NCBI RefSeq assembly: GCF_035818675.1
Contig: NZ_JAYKZZ010000017.1
Location: forward strand, 156,814 to 220,813
DNA: 64,000 nucleotides
Reading direction: 5' to 3'
Source of the DNA: Parapedobacter flavus
GTDB taxonomy: Bacteria; Bacteroidota; Bacteroidia; Sphingobacteriales; Sphingobacteriaceae
Shown in pieces: positions 51,287-60,208 of the stretch. The notes below the pieces were generated by a model. It ran no database searches. It was not told where the DNA came from and saw only the letters and a program-made list of their open reading frames with translations. Each line of letters opens with the position of its first letter. The first letter of the stretch is position 1. Position numbers and translations under genes: made by a program.

Positions 51287-53683
51287 TCAACTTCTTACCG
51301 CCGCACCGGCTTCTTTTTCAAAATTAGCAATTAATTTCTTAACAATCGCATCAATTTGTTTGTCGGCAAGGGTTTTTTCTTCATCCTGCAGTACAAAGTG
51401 CAATGCATAGGATTTTTTACCCGCCGGTAATTTGTCCCCTTTGTACACATCGAAGACCGAAATAGCTTTGAGCAGCTTGCGTTCGGTACGTTCGGCAATC
51501 CGTTTCAGCGTACCGAATGTAACGTCTGCATCTACCAGGAGCGATAGGTCGCGCTGCACAGCCGGATACTTAGCCACTTCACGGTAGGTAATCTTGTTTT
51601 TACGGATGGCCTTGAGTATCCCCCCCCAGTCGAAATCGGCATAGTATACGTCGCCAGCCACATCGGCCTTGGTAAGTAGCGACTGGCTAACGGCGCCAAA
51701 CGACACCAGGACATTCCCGCCACGATCATAGCTCATCCCGTAGGCGTAGTGCGATGCAGGGGCGTCGGTCTCTTGCCAGCCTGAGATATTCAGTCGCCGT
51801 AAAACAGCATCCACAGCAGCTTTTATGTCGTAAAACGTGACCGCTTTATTAGCGTGGTTCCACTGTTGAGGTAGACGGTTGCCCGCTACCGCCACAGCAA
51901 GATGATGACGTTCACGGTACCCTTCGCCATCAAGCCTGTAGGTGTTACCGAATTCAAACAATTTCAGGTCGGGATGCTTACGTTTCTGGTTATAAGCCAC
52001 AGCTTCTAGCATAGAAAACAAGAGGTTTTGCCGCATAATGTCCAGATCGGTGCTCAACGGATTCAGGATACGGACGGCCACCTCGGGGTCATCTGCATAA
52101 TCCACCTTGGTCAACGAGTTGGACAGGATTTCGCGGAAGCCATTGCCAATCAGCAGGTCCGCCACTTGGTTTTGTACGACTTCCTTGTCGGGCTTGGGCG
52201 ATGTATTGAGCGAAGCCCTGATCTGCCTATCGATTTCGATATTATTATACCCATAGATGCGGAGCACCTCTTCGACAATGTCGACTTCGCGGGTTACATC
52301 TACTTTATAGGGCGGTACTTGCACAGTCAACACACCATCGTTTTCGGCTACAATGGTAATACCAAGTGCCTCGATGATGGCTTTTATTTCGCCATCGGGG
52401 ATATCTTTTCCGATAACCCGCCGTACCTTTTCATAACGTACGTCAAAGACGAATGGCCGAGCGGGATTGGGGTAATGGTCAGACACGGCCGTAGTCACTT
52501 GTCCACCGGCATGTTCCGTAATCAGCAATGCTGCCCTTTCCAACGCCAACCTTGTGATATCGGGATCGGTGCCCCGCTCGAAACGGAACGATGCGTCGGT
52601 TTTGAGTCCGTGCCTTTTGGCCGTTTTACGCACCGATACCGCATTGAAGTAGGCGCTCTCCAAAAATACGCGGGTGGTATTTTGTGTTACGCCCGAGTCC
52701 GCGCCACCGAATACGCCGGCGATACACAGGGGCTTTTCCGCATCGCAGATCATCAGGTCTTGGGGATGCAGCTTCCGCGTTACCCCGTCGAGCGTTACAA
52801 ACGACTCACCTGCCTTGGCATGGCGAACGACCACCTGGTCACCGGCCAATTGGTCGGCATCGAATGCGTGCAGTGGCTGCCCCAATTCATGGAGCACGTA
52901 GTTGGTCACGTCTACCACGTTATTGATGGGGCGCACACCGATAGCCAAAAGCCGTTCCCGAAGCCATTGCGGCGATTCGCCCACCTGTATACCGCTAATG
53001 GTCACGGAGGTATACCGGGGGCAGGCGGTGGCATCTTCCACGGTCACGGGAAGCGGCTCGGCTTCTCCTCCCGTGAATGCCGATACGTCCGGCATGCGGT
53101 AGCTGCTACGCAGGAATGCGGCTACATCGCGGGCTACACCGAGATGTGATGCTGCATCCGCACGATTCGGGGTGAGGCCGATTTCGAAAACATGGTCGTC
53201 TTCCAGTCCGAAGAACGTTTTGGCCGATGTACCTACTGGCGCATCCTCGCCGAGCACCATGATGCCATCATGTGCCGCACCGAGACCGATCTCGTCTTCG
53301 GCACAGATCATGCCTTCCGACACTTCGCCGCGGATTTTCGATTTATTGATTTTGAACGGCTCACCGCTGATGGGATATACCGTAATACCCACGGTTGCCA
53401 CCACTACACGCTGGCCAGCGGCCACATTGGGTGCGCCACATACAATACGTAAGGGCGTATCGGATCCGATAGCTACGGTGGTTATCTTCAGCCGGTCGGC
53501 ATTGGGATGCGGATTGCACGTTTTTACTTCACCGATCACGAGCCCTTCCAGTCCGCCGGGTACCCGTTGTACCACATTAAGCGATTCCACTTCCAGCCCG
53601 ATATCTGTAAGAATTGCCGAAAGCTCCGCTGGGGTGAGATCGGTTTTTATGAAGTCTTTAAGCCAACTATATGATATGTTCAT
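51287..53683 (-). CDS. pheT: Phenylalanine--tRNA ligase beta subunit
   Basis: 798 residues, the standard long bacterial PheT. Order: N-terminal SYSWLKDFI, EMAP/tRNA-binding domain (about 40-150: VIGEVKTCNPHPNADRLKI), B3/B4 editing domain (about 210-385: RYTSVTISGIQVG, INNVVDVTNYVLHELGQPLHAFD), B5 domain (about 400-475), catalytic-like core (about 485-680) and FDX-ACB anticodon-binding domain (about 705-797: YPAVQRDLSLLVDADVTFG). A TAAGTTTG -7 box lies at 53703-53710. pheS is not in the window. Confidence 0.96.
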   Translation of the reverse strand: MNISYSWLKDFIKTDLTPAELSAILTDIGLEVESLNVVQRVPGGLEGLVIGEVKTCNPHPNADRLKITTVAIGSDTPLRIVCGAPNVAAGQRVVVATVGITVYPISGEPFKINKSKIRGEVSEGMICAEDEIGLGAAHDGIMVLGEDAPVGTSAKTFFGLEDDHVFEIGLTPNRADAASHLGVARDVAAFLRSSYRMPDVSAFTGGEAEPLPVTVEDATACPRYTSVTISGIQVGESPQWLRERLLAIGVRPINNVVDVTNYVLHELGQPLHAFDADQLAGDQVVVRHAKAGESFVTLDGVTRKLHPQDLMICDAEKPLCIAGVFGGADSGVTQNTTRVFLESAYFNAVSVRKTAKRHGLKTDASFRFERGTDPDITRLALERAALLITEHAGGQVTTAVSDHYPNPARPFVFDVRYEKVRRVIGKDIPDGEIKAIIEALGITIVAENDGVLTVQVPPYKVDVTREVDIVEEVLRIYGYNNIEIDRQIRASLNTSPKPDKEVVQNQVADLLIGNGFREILSNSLTKVDYADDPEVAVRILNPLSTDLDIMRQNLLFSMLEAVAYNQKRKHPDLKLFEFGNTYRLDGEGYRERHHLAVAVAGNRLPQQWNHANKAVTFYDIKAAVDAVLRRLNISGWQETDAPASHYAYGMSYDRGGNVLVSFGAVSQSLLTKADVAGDVYYADFDWGGILKAIRKNKITYREVAKYPAVQRDLSLLVDADVTFGTLKRIAERTERKLLKAISVFDVYKGDKLPAGKKSYALHFVLQDEEKTLADKQIDAIVKKLIANFEKEAGAAVRS

Positions 53684-53702
53684 CCTGATTTCGGAATTTG
53701 TG

Positions 53703-53710
53703 CAAACTTA
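53703..53710 (-). promoter_or_regulatory. TAnnTTTG -7 box of pheT
   Basis: Minus-strand TAAGTTTG, 20 bp upstream of the pheT ATG. Confidence 0.6.
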
Positions 53711-53724
53711 GATTTTTTTTCTTG

Positions 53725-54420
53725 TTAAAGCAATCCGTCATCCCGAAAGCTGTAGTAGCCGGCATTGGTAAAGATCAAATGGTCGTTGATAGACAAATCG
53801 AACAACATGGCTGCTTCTGCTAATTTCTTGGTCATTTGCACATCCATTGTGCTGGGTTTGAGTGTGCCCGATGGGTGGTTATGGGTAAGCACCAGACCTG
53901 TAGCGCGGTATTCCAGCGCGAGGCGCAGTACCTGCTTGGTATCCACGGGCGTGAAGTCATTGCCTCCTTTGCCGATTAACTGCTTGGCAATGAACCTGCA
54001 CCCGCCACCCAGGTAGAGCACCCAGAACTCTTCATGGGGCAAATCGTGATATACGTGCTCTAAGTAATCGTAAACCCGCTTACTGCTGTTGAGTATAGGG
54101 CGTTCTTCCGTTTTCTGGTCTTTGCGGCGTCGGCCGATCTCAAGCGCCGCAACAATACTAATCGCCTTGGCTTCGCCAACACCTTTATAGGTGCATAACT
54201 CGGCTACCGAGAGCCGCGACAGGTCGTTGAGGTCATTCCCCTGATCGTGCAGAATGCGCCGGCAGAGTTCCACAGCAGATTCATTGCGAGACCCGCTGCC
54301 GATCAGGATCGCCAGCAGTTCAGCATCGGAAAGGGCGCGCCGGCCACGTTCCAAGAGTTTCTCCCTCGGACGGTCTGCTTCCGCCCATGCTTTAATCGTT
54401 ACACGCGATAGGTGATCCAT
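53725..54420 (-). CDS. radC: RadC family JAB-domain protein
   Basis: 231 residues. N-terminal helix-hairpin-helix-like part (LLERGRRALSDAELLAILIGSG ... LCTYKGVGEAKAISIVAALE) and C-terminal JAB/MPN metalloprotease-like domain with the zinc motif THNHPSGTLKPSTMD (about 178-192: HxH, Ser, Asp all present). Despite its name, a DNA-repair role is doubtful in this family. Divergent from the cyclophilin gene. Confidence 0.94.
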   Translation of the reverse strand: MDHLSRVTIKAWAEADRPREKLLERGRRALSDAELLAILIGSGSRNESAVELCRRILHDQGNDLNDLSRLSVAELCTYKGVGEAKAISIVAALEIGRRRKDQKTEERPILNSSKRVYDYLEHVYHDLPHEEFWVLYLGGGCRFIAKQLIGKGGNDFTPVDTKQVLRLALEYRATGLVLTHNHPSGTLKPSTMDVQMTKKLAEAAMLFDLSINDHLIFTNAGYYSFRDDGLL

Positions 54421-54515
54421 AGGTATATATTATAAGGTTGTCGTATCGACAACCAAATATAGGTAACACCCGGCGGTTTGGCAAAAATAAGCTTGCTTTT
54501 ATTGGCTCGCTTTCC

Positions 54516-54523
54516 TAAGTTTG
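54516..54523 (+). promoter_or_regulatory. TAnnTTTG -7 box of the cyclophilin gene
   Basis: TAAGTTTG with CTTG ending at 54495, 20 bp upstream, as -33 element. It overlaps the in-frame ATG-like start at 54521, so the later ATG at 54542 is the true start. Confidence 0.65.
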
Positions 54524-54541
54524 CGTTCCAAATTTAAAAAG

Positions 54542-54991
54542 ATGAGTAAAGCAATTATCAAGACTGAAAAAGGCGACCTCACCGTACAATTTTACGATGC
54601 GGATGCCCCTGAAACCGTTGCCAACTTCCTCAAACTGGCCAAATCGGGCTACTATGATGGCGTAACGTTTCACCGGGTTATCCCCGATTTCGTTATCCAA
54701 GGTGGCGACCCTACCGGTACCGGCGCCGGCGGACCGGGATATTCCATCAAATGTGAGTTGGATGGCGACAACCAGCACCACGACCGGGGTGTACTTTCGA
54801 TGGCGCACCGCGGCCGTGATACGGGTGGCTCACAGTTTTTCATTTGCCACAGCCGCAACAATACGGCGCACCTCGACAGGAATCATACCTGTTTTGGCAA
54901 AGTGGTTGAAAACATCGATGTGATTGACGACATCCGCCAGGGCGACAAGATTTTAGGTATTGATATCACCGAGGAGGATACGACTGCATGA
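54542..54991 (+). CDS. Cyclophilin-type peptidyl-prolyl cis-trans isomerase
   Basis: 149-residue cytosolic cyclophilin. Active-site signatures: YYDGVTFHRVIPDFVIQGGD (Phe-His-Arg), GGPGYSIKCE, LSMAHRGRDTGGSQFFI with the catalytic Gln-Phe-Phe, and HLDRNHTCFGKV. No signal peptide. Its stop overlaps the start of the DUF5606 gene by 4 bp (ATGA). Confidence 0.95.
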   Translation: MSKAIIKTEKGDLTVQFYDADAPETVANFLKLAKSGYYDGVTFHRVIPDFVIQGGDPTGTGAGGPGYSIKCELDGDNQHHDRGVLSMAHRGRDTGGSQFFICHSRNNTAHLDRNHTCFGKVVENIDVIDDIRQGDKILGIDITEEDTTA

Positions 54992-55398
54992 ATTTAAAAG
55001 CGCTTGTAGCCGTAACAGGCAAGCCAGGCTTATTTAAACTGGTTGGGCAAAATAAAAACGGATTCGTTTTGGAAACCCTCGATGAGCAGAAGGTAAAATC
55101 TATCGTCAACTTGGCTACCACCAAATTAGCTACGCTCGAAGACATCACCATTTATGGTGATGATGAGGATCTGAAACTGGTGGATATCATGGACCGTATG
55201 AAAGCCAAGGGCGATGTGCCCGATAGTAAGTCTGACGGGAAAACGTTACGTGAATTTTTCAGGGAGGTGGCACCGGGCCACGACGAGGACCGGGTGTACA
55301 GCTCCGACATCAAAAAAATCATCACGTGGTACGGCATCATTAAAGCGTTGCCGCTATTTGATGAAGAACGTACAGATGCTGCAGACGAAGCTGAATAA
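54988..55398 (+). CDS. DUF5606 domain protein
   Basis: 136 residues. LKALVAVTGKPGLFKLVGQN, GFVLETLDE and ITIYGDDEDLKLVDIM match the DUF5606 pattern seen across Bacteroidetes; function unknown. The latter half (RVYSSDIKKIITWYGII) is helical and the end is acidic. Translationally coupled to the cyclophilin gene. Confidence 0.88.
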   Translation: MNLKALVAVTGKPGLFKLVGQNKNGFVLETLDEQKVKSIVNLATTKLATLEDITIYGDDEDLKLVDIMDRMKAKGDVPDSKSDGKTLREFFREVAPGHDEDRVYSSDIKKIITWYGIIKALPLFDEERTDAADEAE

Positions 55399-55415
55399 CC
55401 TTCCGCCTCAATAAC

Positions 55416-55447
55416 TGCCCATATCGTCTTGATGGATGATATGGGCA
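55416..55447. terminator. Hairpin between convergent genes
   Basis: TGCCCATATC (55416-55425) and GATATGGGCA (55438-55447) are perfect 10-bp arms with a 12-nt loop, between the DUF5606 stop (55398) and the stop of the convergent 61-residue gene (55464). Little U-richness on either side; probable bidirectional terminator. Confidence 0.55.
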
Positions 55448-55463
55448 ATTACACGGAGCTGTA

Positions 55464-55649
55464 TCACCTAAAAAACTTGGCTCCGTATTTCACCATAGCA
55501 ACCAAGGGTATTGCGAGGGCAACCCAAGAGAGCACATGCAGCCACAAATCGGTTCCCATAATAGCCAGTAGTAATCCGCCAACGGTAACACCGCCCATAA
55601 AGATGGGCACCCCCCAAAGTTTTATCCAGGCACGTTGGCTAGCGGGCAT
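55464..55649 (-). CDS. Small two-helix membrane protein
   Basis: 61 residues with two hydrophobic helices (VPIFMGGVTVGGLLLAIMG; VLSWVALAIPLVAMVKY) joined by a short loop. Its start overlaps the stop of the PepSY gene by 11 bp, so it is translated with it and is likely a partner of that membrane protein. Family not recognised. Confidence 0.75.
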   Translation of the reverse strand: MPASQRAWIKLWGVPIFMGGVTVGGLLLAIMGTDLWLHVLSWVALAIPLVAMVKYGAKFFR

Positions 55650-56808
55650 CTTCTTCAGCAGTCATGAGGGTGAGCGATTCGAGGTTTGCGATCATCCGTT
55701 TCAGCTGTGCCGCTTTCGCTTTGCGCCGGGCAAACCACAGGTATAGGCCCGAGACCAGCACAACAATGGTGAGGAGATCAAAAAGCACCCACATCACTTT
55801 CATGGGCACCCCGCCATAGTCACCGAAATGGAAAGGCTGGGAAATGAAAATCGTTTTGAGGTACCACGGCATATCCCGCATCGCGGTCAGTTCGCCGGTT
55901 TTCGCATCAATCAATGCAGGTTTGATGATGCGCGAGGTAAGCGGTGTGGTGCCGACCATATATACCGCATAATGATGGGCACTGGAATACAGGGTGCCGG
56001 GATAGGCGACAAAAGAGACTTCCATTTCTGGCGCTGCCGCTTGTGCCGTATTCAGCGCCGCCTGCAATGAGCTCAGTTCTCCTTCCCATTTGGGCTCATC
56101 GTGGTATGCCGCTACCAGCTCTGCCAACTGCCCCGACCGCCAGCTTTCCAACGCAGGGTCGGCCAGCGTGTTGATTACCCCCGAAATACCCACCACAGCA
56201 GCCCACACCAGCGTTACAATACCGAGTAGGTTATGCAGGTCCAGCCAGCGGAGCCGGGCTGATTTCTCCGTGCGGATCATACCGAAGTCGAAACGTTTCA
56301 TAATGGGCCCATACAGCACAACGCCCGACACGATGGCGACGATAAACAACGTACCCATGAGACCCAGAAACAACTTACCCGGTATACCGGCCAGCATTTC
56401 CACGTGCAGGTAATACATGATTAACATGAAATCCATCTCATTGGGCGGCGCATCCAGCACCGCCGCCGTATGCTCATCCATGGTCAGGTAATGGTCCGCT
56501 TCAATGGGTGCCTCCGCCGAATCGGCCAACGTCACAAACATTTGGCCGGGATGGTGGTCGGCGTCCCAGAAGATGTATTTGACCTCCTTACCCGGAATTT
56601 CATCCATGGCTGCCTGCAAGACCACGTCTTTCGAAAGCGGCGACGCCGACGGCGCAGATGCTTCCAATTCGCCATGCATCCAGTGGTCGATTTCTTCATA
56701 AAAAACCAAGGGCAGTCCCGTGATGCACAGCATGAGCAGGAATACGGTGGAAATCAAGCTGGTCCACTTGTGGATATTAAACCAATTTTTTATGGTCTGC
56801 GCTTTCAT
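55639..56808 (-). CDS. PepSY-associated TM helix protein
   Basis: 389 residues. Four transmembrane helices (about 17-37, 148-168, 190-212 and 345-366) with two PepSY-type periplasmic regions between. This type is often found next to siderophore receptors and is considered an iron reductase-like or membrane partner. Here the TonB-dependent receptor gene is immediately upstream (33 bp), supporting a role in iron or metal uptake. No haem-binding motif is clearly visible. Confidence 0.88.
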   Translation of the reverse strand: MKAQTIKNWFNIHKWTSLISTVFLLMLCITGLPLVFYEEIDHWMHGELEASAPSASPLSKDVVLQAAMDEIPGKEVKYIFWDADHHPGQMFVTLADSAEAPIEADHYLTMDEHTAAVLDAPPNEMDFMLIMYYLHVEMLAGIPGKLFLGLMGTLFIVAIVSGVVLYGPIMKRFDFGMIRTEKSARLRWLDLHNLLGIVTLVWAAVVGISGVINTLADPALESWRSGQLAELVAAYHDEPKWEGELSSLQAALNTAQAAAPEMEVSFVAYPGTLYSSAHHYAVYMVGTTPLTSRIIKPALIDAKTGELTAMRDMPWYLKTIFISQPFHFGDYGGVPMKVMWVLFDLLTIVVLVSGLYLWFARRKAKAAQLKRMIANLESLTLMTAEEDAR

Positions 56809-56841
56809 GCTTGACGAAGATAAACAATTCTACGAAAGGTT

Positions 56842-59259
56842 CTAAAATTTGTAGGCTATGCTGGCAGCCATATGACGACCTTTCTGCGGATTGACCGACC
56901 AATAGCCGATATAGTATTCATCGTCGGCGAAGTTATTGACATTGAGGGTAATCCTTACATGCTCGCCATTATAAAACACGCTGGCATTGAGCAAGGTGTA
57001 GGCGGGCAGGTAGAAATCACCTGTCTGGCTGTTGTCAATCACTTTGTACTCGCTGGCGTAGTTTCCACCTATACCCAATCCGTAATTTTTAAGCGGGCCA
57101 TTGAGGAACCGGTATGTGGCCCAGAGGTTGGCCAGGTTTTGCGGGCCCTGTCCGCCCGGGCTTCTTCCCGGTTCGGAATAAAAGTCGTTATCGTTGCCTT
57201 CTATTACCTTGGTTTCATTATAGCTGTACCCCGCAATCAGGCTCAAGCCAGCCATGGGGTGGGCACTGAGATCAACTTCAATACCCTTGCTGCCCACCTT
57301 GCCGCCTTGCACGGAGTTGTTCGGGTTGCTTGGGTCGGGATATACCCGATCGGAAACCTTGATATCGTATAGGGATACCGTGGCATACAGCCGATCGGAA
57401 AATAGGTTGGTCTTCACGCCATATTCCCACTGGTTGGCTTGCTCGGGCTTAAACGACTGCACGCGCAAGAAATTGCCATCCTGATCAAATACCTGCTGCG
57501 GCGCTACGTTGATGAACGCATTCATGTAGCTGGCAAAAATCGATACCTTATCGAGTACGGGCTGGTATACAAGACCAAATTTGGGCGATAGTGCGAATTG
57601 GTCGAAGTCGTCTTCCGCCGTACTTTTATCACCTAATGAATCGAAATAGTCTGCGCGGAGGCTCACCATCGCCATGATACCTGGTGTAACGTTGAGTACA
57701 TTGGAGAAATAGGCACCGTAGGCACTGTTTGCTATGTTGCTCATGGTACCTTCCAGGCCACCAAGCAGGTTCTCTACCGAGGCCTGGGTCATGTATACCG
57801 GTTCCTGTTCTTCACCGGTAAAAGGATCGACGTAGTTCACATCGCCCTGGGGCGTTACATTACGGGCCCATCCCCACCCCGAACCGTTATCTACAATATC
57901 CCGACGGTAATAATCAAGACCGACTACCAGCCGGTTGCGCAACTTGCCGATTTTGAAATCGCCGTTGAAGTTTTGCTGGATATTAGTGGTGTTGGTGGTT
58001 TGCAGTTCCTTATGGAAATACTGGCTGAATTCGTTGTCGCCAGCTACGTCATCCCACATGTACGTATAATAGCCATCGGATTTTACGGTTCCCCGAGATA
58101 CGACGGTCTGCGATGTCCACTGGTCTGACAAATGGTATACCATCTGGCCTTGCAGGTTGTATTTGGGGTTTTTGATGGTGATGTCGTTGCTTGTGAACGA
58201 TAGGGATGTATTGAGATTAAGCTCTTCCAGGGTCGTGAAGTCCAGCGGGCTTAACCTGTCAGAGTGAAAGAATACCGGTGCAACGGCACGTTCCTCCTCC
58301 AATATTTCGGCCATCACCTGGAAGGAAAGCCTGTCGTTCACTTCGTAGGCCAACGTAGGTGCGATAAAGAATGATTTCTTGAACCCGGCATCCTGAAAGC
58401 TCCCCTCGGAGTGGTAGGCGGCATTCACCCGCAGCGCAATCTTTTCCGATTTGCTTAGCGGCGTGTTCACGTCGGCCGTAATGCGGTTCAGGCCGTAACT
58501 TCCTAGGCTATAAACCACCTCGCCACCAAACCCGTCGTAGGGCTTTTTCGTGATGGTGTTAATCAATCCGCCATAGCTGTAAAAGCTACCGCCGAACAAC
58601 GTTCCCGAGGGACCTTTCATGACTCGGATTTCCTCTACATTTGCCGGATCGAGATTGCCACTGGTCAAACCCGGTAATCCGTTTATTAATGCCGGCTGCG
58701 CATCAAAACCACGCAGCGCGAAATAGGCGGCGCCATCCCCTGCCCTTCCTGTCGCTTCCCACGTGCGGGTGATGCCGGGCACATTACGCAGTGCATCATC
58801 GTAAGAGGTGATGACTTGTTGCTTCATCAACTCTGCAGACACCGTATTATACACCTGTGGATTCTCGAGGTTTTTCAACGGAATCTTGGCTATGTTTGTC
58901 GGCTTGTTGGCCGGCCGCTGTGAAGACACGATGACCTCACGTAGTTGGGCAGCGCTCTCTGGCAGCACGAAGTTGACCGTAACCACTTCATCGCGGGTTA
59001 GGTTGACTGCACGTTCTTGCGTTTCGAGCCCGATGAATGATGCAACAATCGTTAGCCTCCCTGGCTGGACGTTATTGATTTGATAGTTCCCACTACGATC
59101 TACCGTGGCACCGCGGTTGGTACCTTTGATCCTTATGTTCACAGATTCAGCCGGACTGCCGTCATACGTAGTTACTGAGCCACTGATTGTTCCGGTTTGC
59201 GCATAGGTAAGCCCTGCAGTGAAAAGCAGCAAGACCGCAAAGTAAAATTTCTGATTCAT
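56842..59259 (-). CDS. TonB-dependent (siderophore-type) receptor
   Basis: 805 residues. Signal peptide (FAVLLLFTAGLTYAQ), a carboxypeptidase-regulatory-like domain (about 22-105: GTISGSVTTYDGSPAESVNI), plug (about 125-235: DDALRNVPGITRTWEATGRAG, VEEIRVMKGPSGTLFGG), then a 22-strand barrel ending in YKF with the expected terminal aromatic. The plug wording is that of FhuA/FoxA-type siderophore receptors. Promoter TACTTTTG at 59280-59287. First gene of the receptor-PepSY-small membrane protein group. Confidence 0.93.
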   Translation of the reverse strand: MNQKFYFAVLLLFTAGLTYAQTGTISGSVTTYDGSPAESVNIRIKGTNRGATVDRSGNYQINNVQPGRLTIVASFIGLETQERAVNLTRDEVVTVNFVLPESAAQLREVIVSSQRPANKPTNIAKIPLKNLENPQVYNTVSAELMKQQVITSYDDALRNVPGITRTWEATGRAGDGAAYFALRGFDAQPALINGLPGLTSGNLDPANVEEIRVMKGPSGTLFGGSFYSYGGLINTITKKPYDGFGGEVVYSLGSYGLNRITADVNTPLSKSEKIALRVNAAYHSEGSFQDAGFKKSFFIAPTLAYEVNDRLSFQVMAEILEEERAVAPVFFHSDRLSPLDFTTLEELNLNTSLSFTSNDITIKNPKYNLQGQMVYHLSDQWTSQTVVSRGTVKSDGYYTYMWDDVAGDNEFSQYFHKELQTTNTTNIQQNFNGDFKIGKLRNRLVVGLDYYRRDIVDNGSGWGWARNVTPQGDVNYVDPFTGEEQEPVYMTQASVENLLGGLEGTMSNIANSAYGAYFSNVLNVTPGIMAMVSLRADYFDSLGDKSTAEDDFDQFALSPKFGLVYQPVLDKVSIFASYMNAFINVAPQQVFDQDGNFLRVQSFKPEQANQWEYGVKTNLFSDRLYATVSLYDIKVSDRVYPDPSNPNNSVQGGKVGSKGIEVDLSAHPMAGLSLIAGYSYNETKVIEGNDNDFYSEPGRSPGGQGPQNLANLWATYRFLNGPLKNYGLGIGGNYASEYKVIDNSQTGDFYLPAYTLLNASVFYNGEHVRITLNVNNFADDEYYIGYWSVNPQKGRHMAASIAYKF

Positions 59260-59279
59260 TTGATTCGACTTGTGTGGCG

Positions 59280-59287
59280 CAAAAGTA
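59280..59287 (-). promoter_or_regulatory. TAnnTTTG -7 box of the TonB receptor gene
   Basis: Minus-strand TACTTTTG, 21 bp upstream of the ATG. No clear Fur box is seen. Confidence 0.5.
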
Positions 59288-59385
59288 TTTATTTATATTA
59301 AATCTAAACAATTTAATTTAAAAAAATCCGGCCTTTTGCAAGGCAAGTCGATAAGGATAAATAAAAAAAGCGGTGGAAAGGGCTG

Positions 59386-59508
59386 CTATAACCAGAAGAT
59401 AATGGCAGCCGCCATGGCTAGGCCCACAACAACCATAATCCAAAAAAGACGGCTCTCGCTGGTGGTATCCGCACCCTTGTAATGATATTTTCGCTTGGGT
59501 ATATTCAT
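59386..59508 (-). CDS. 40-residue single-span membrane protein
   Basis: ATG at 59508, TAG at 59386. Polar, basic N-terminus (MNIPKRKYHYKG), then ADTTSESR, then one hydrophobic helix LFWIMVVVGLAMAAAIIFW. Such short proteins lie next to many Bacteroidetes genes and are often missed by annotation. The reading frame is clean and the amino-acid pattern is typical of a tail-anchored membrane peptide. Function unknown. Confidence 0.6.
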   Translation of the reverse strand: MNIPKRKYHYKGADTTSESRLFWIMVVVGLAMAAAIIFWL

Positions 59509-59623
59509 GAGCTAAGTACTTAACAAGTTTTACTTTCTATTGTTTGGATGCCGAAACCCTGCGGTTTCCATACGCAGTAATCTCACAATTTCACAACCTC
59601 ACAAGTTCACCATCTCCAAAGGC

Positions 59624-60097
59624 TCACTCGTGATGATACGGCTCGCCTTTCAATATGGTAAACGCCCGATACAGTTGTTCCACAAAAAACAACCTAACCA
59701 TCTGATGTGAAAAGGTCATTTTCGAAAGCGAAAGCTGACCATTGGCCCGCTGGTGTACCGATTCATCGAAACCATACGGTCCACCTACAACAAATACCAA
59801 GTGCTGTACGCTACCAACCATCAACTTATTAAGATATGCAGCAAAATCTACAGAGCGGCATTCCTTCCCCCGTTCATCGAGTAGCACCACTTGATCGCCC
59901 GGCGAAAGCTGTTTAAGGATGGCTGCGGCTTCTTTTGCCCGCTGCTGGTCTGCGCGTAAGTGCTTGGTGTTCTTTACGTCGGGGATATGAACCATGTTAA
60001 ACGGAATATAATGTTTCAGCCGCTGCTGAAATTTGTCAATAATCGCCGCCAACTGGCCCTCATCAGTCTTGCCCATACACAATAAGGTTATCCGCAT
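59624..60097 (-). CDS. rlmH: 23S rRNA (pseudouridine-1915-N3)-methyltransferase
   Basis: 157-residue SPOUT methyltransferase. Conserved LLDERGKECRSVDFAAYL, the SAM-knot FVVGGPYGFDESV and the C-terminal LSKMTFSHQMVRLFFVEQLYRAFTI with the terminal YHHE. Length exact for the family. Promoter TAAGTTTG at 60102-60109, 4 bp before the ATG. Confidence 0.96.
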   Translation of the reverse strand: MRITLLCMGKTDEGQLAAIIDKFQQRLKHYIPFNMVHIPDVKNTKHLRADQQRAKEAAAILKQLSPGDQVVLLDERGKECRSVDFAAYLNKLMVGSVQHLVFVVGGPYGFDESVHQRANGQLSLSKMTFSHQMVRLFFVEQLYRAFTILKGEPYHHE

Positions 60098-60101
60098 CCC
60101 A

Positions 60102-60109
60102 CAAACTTA
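60102..60109 (-). promoter_or_regulatory. TAnnTTTG -7 box abutting rlmH
   Basis: Minus-strand TAAGTTTG, 4 bp from the rlmH ATG; predicts a leaderless or nearly leaderless mRNA. Confidence 0.6.
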
Positions 60110-60208
60110 GGTAATTTTGGTTTATATGCAAGCGCCGTGGCGACGGTGGGTTTTTGGCACTGCTTTTGCCATTCATAGGCATTTTAACTACACATCAAAT
60201 TTATCATC

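Noticed and set aside
52028..53149. 373-codon plus-strand frame opposite pheT
   Set aside because: Shadow of pheT; no independent motifs.
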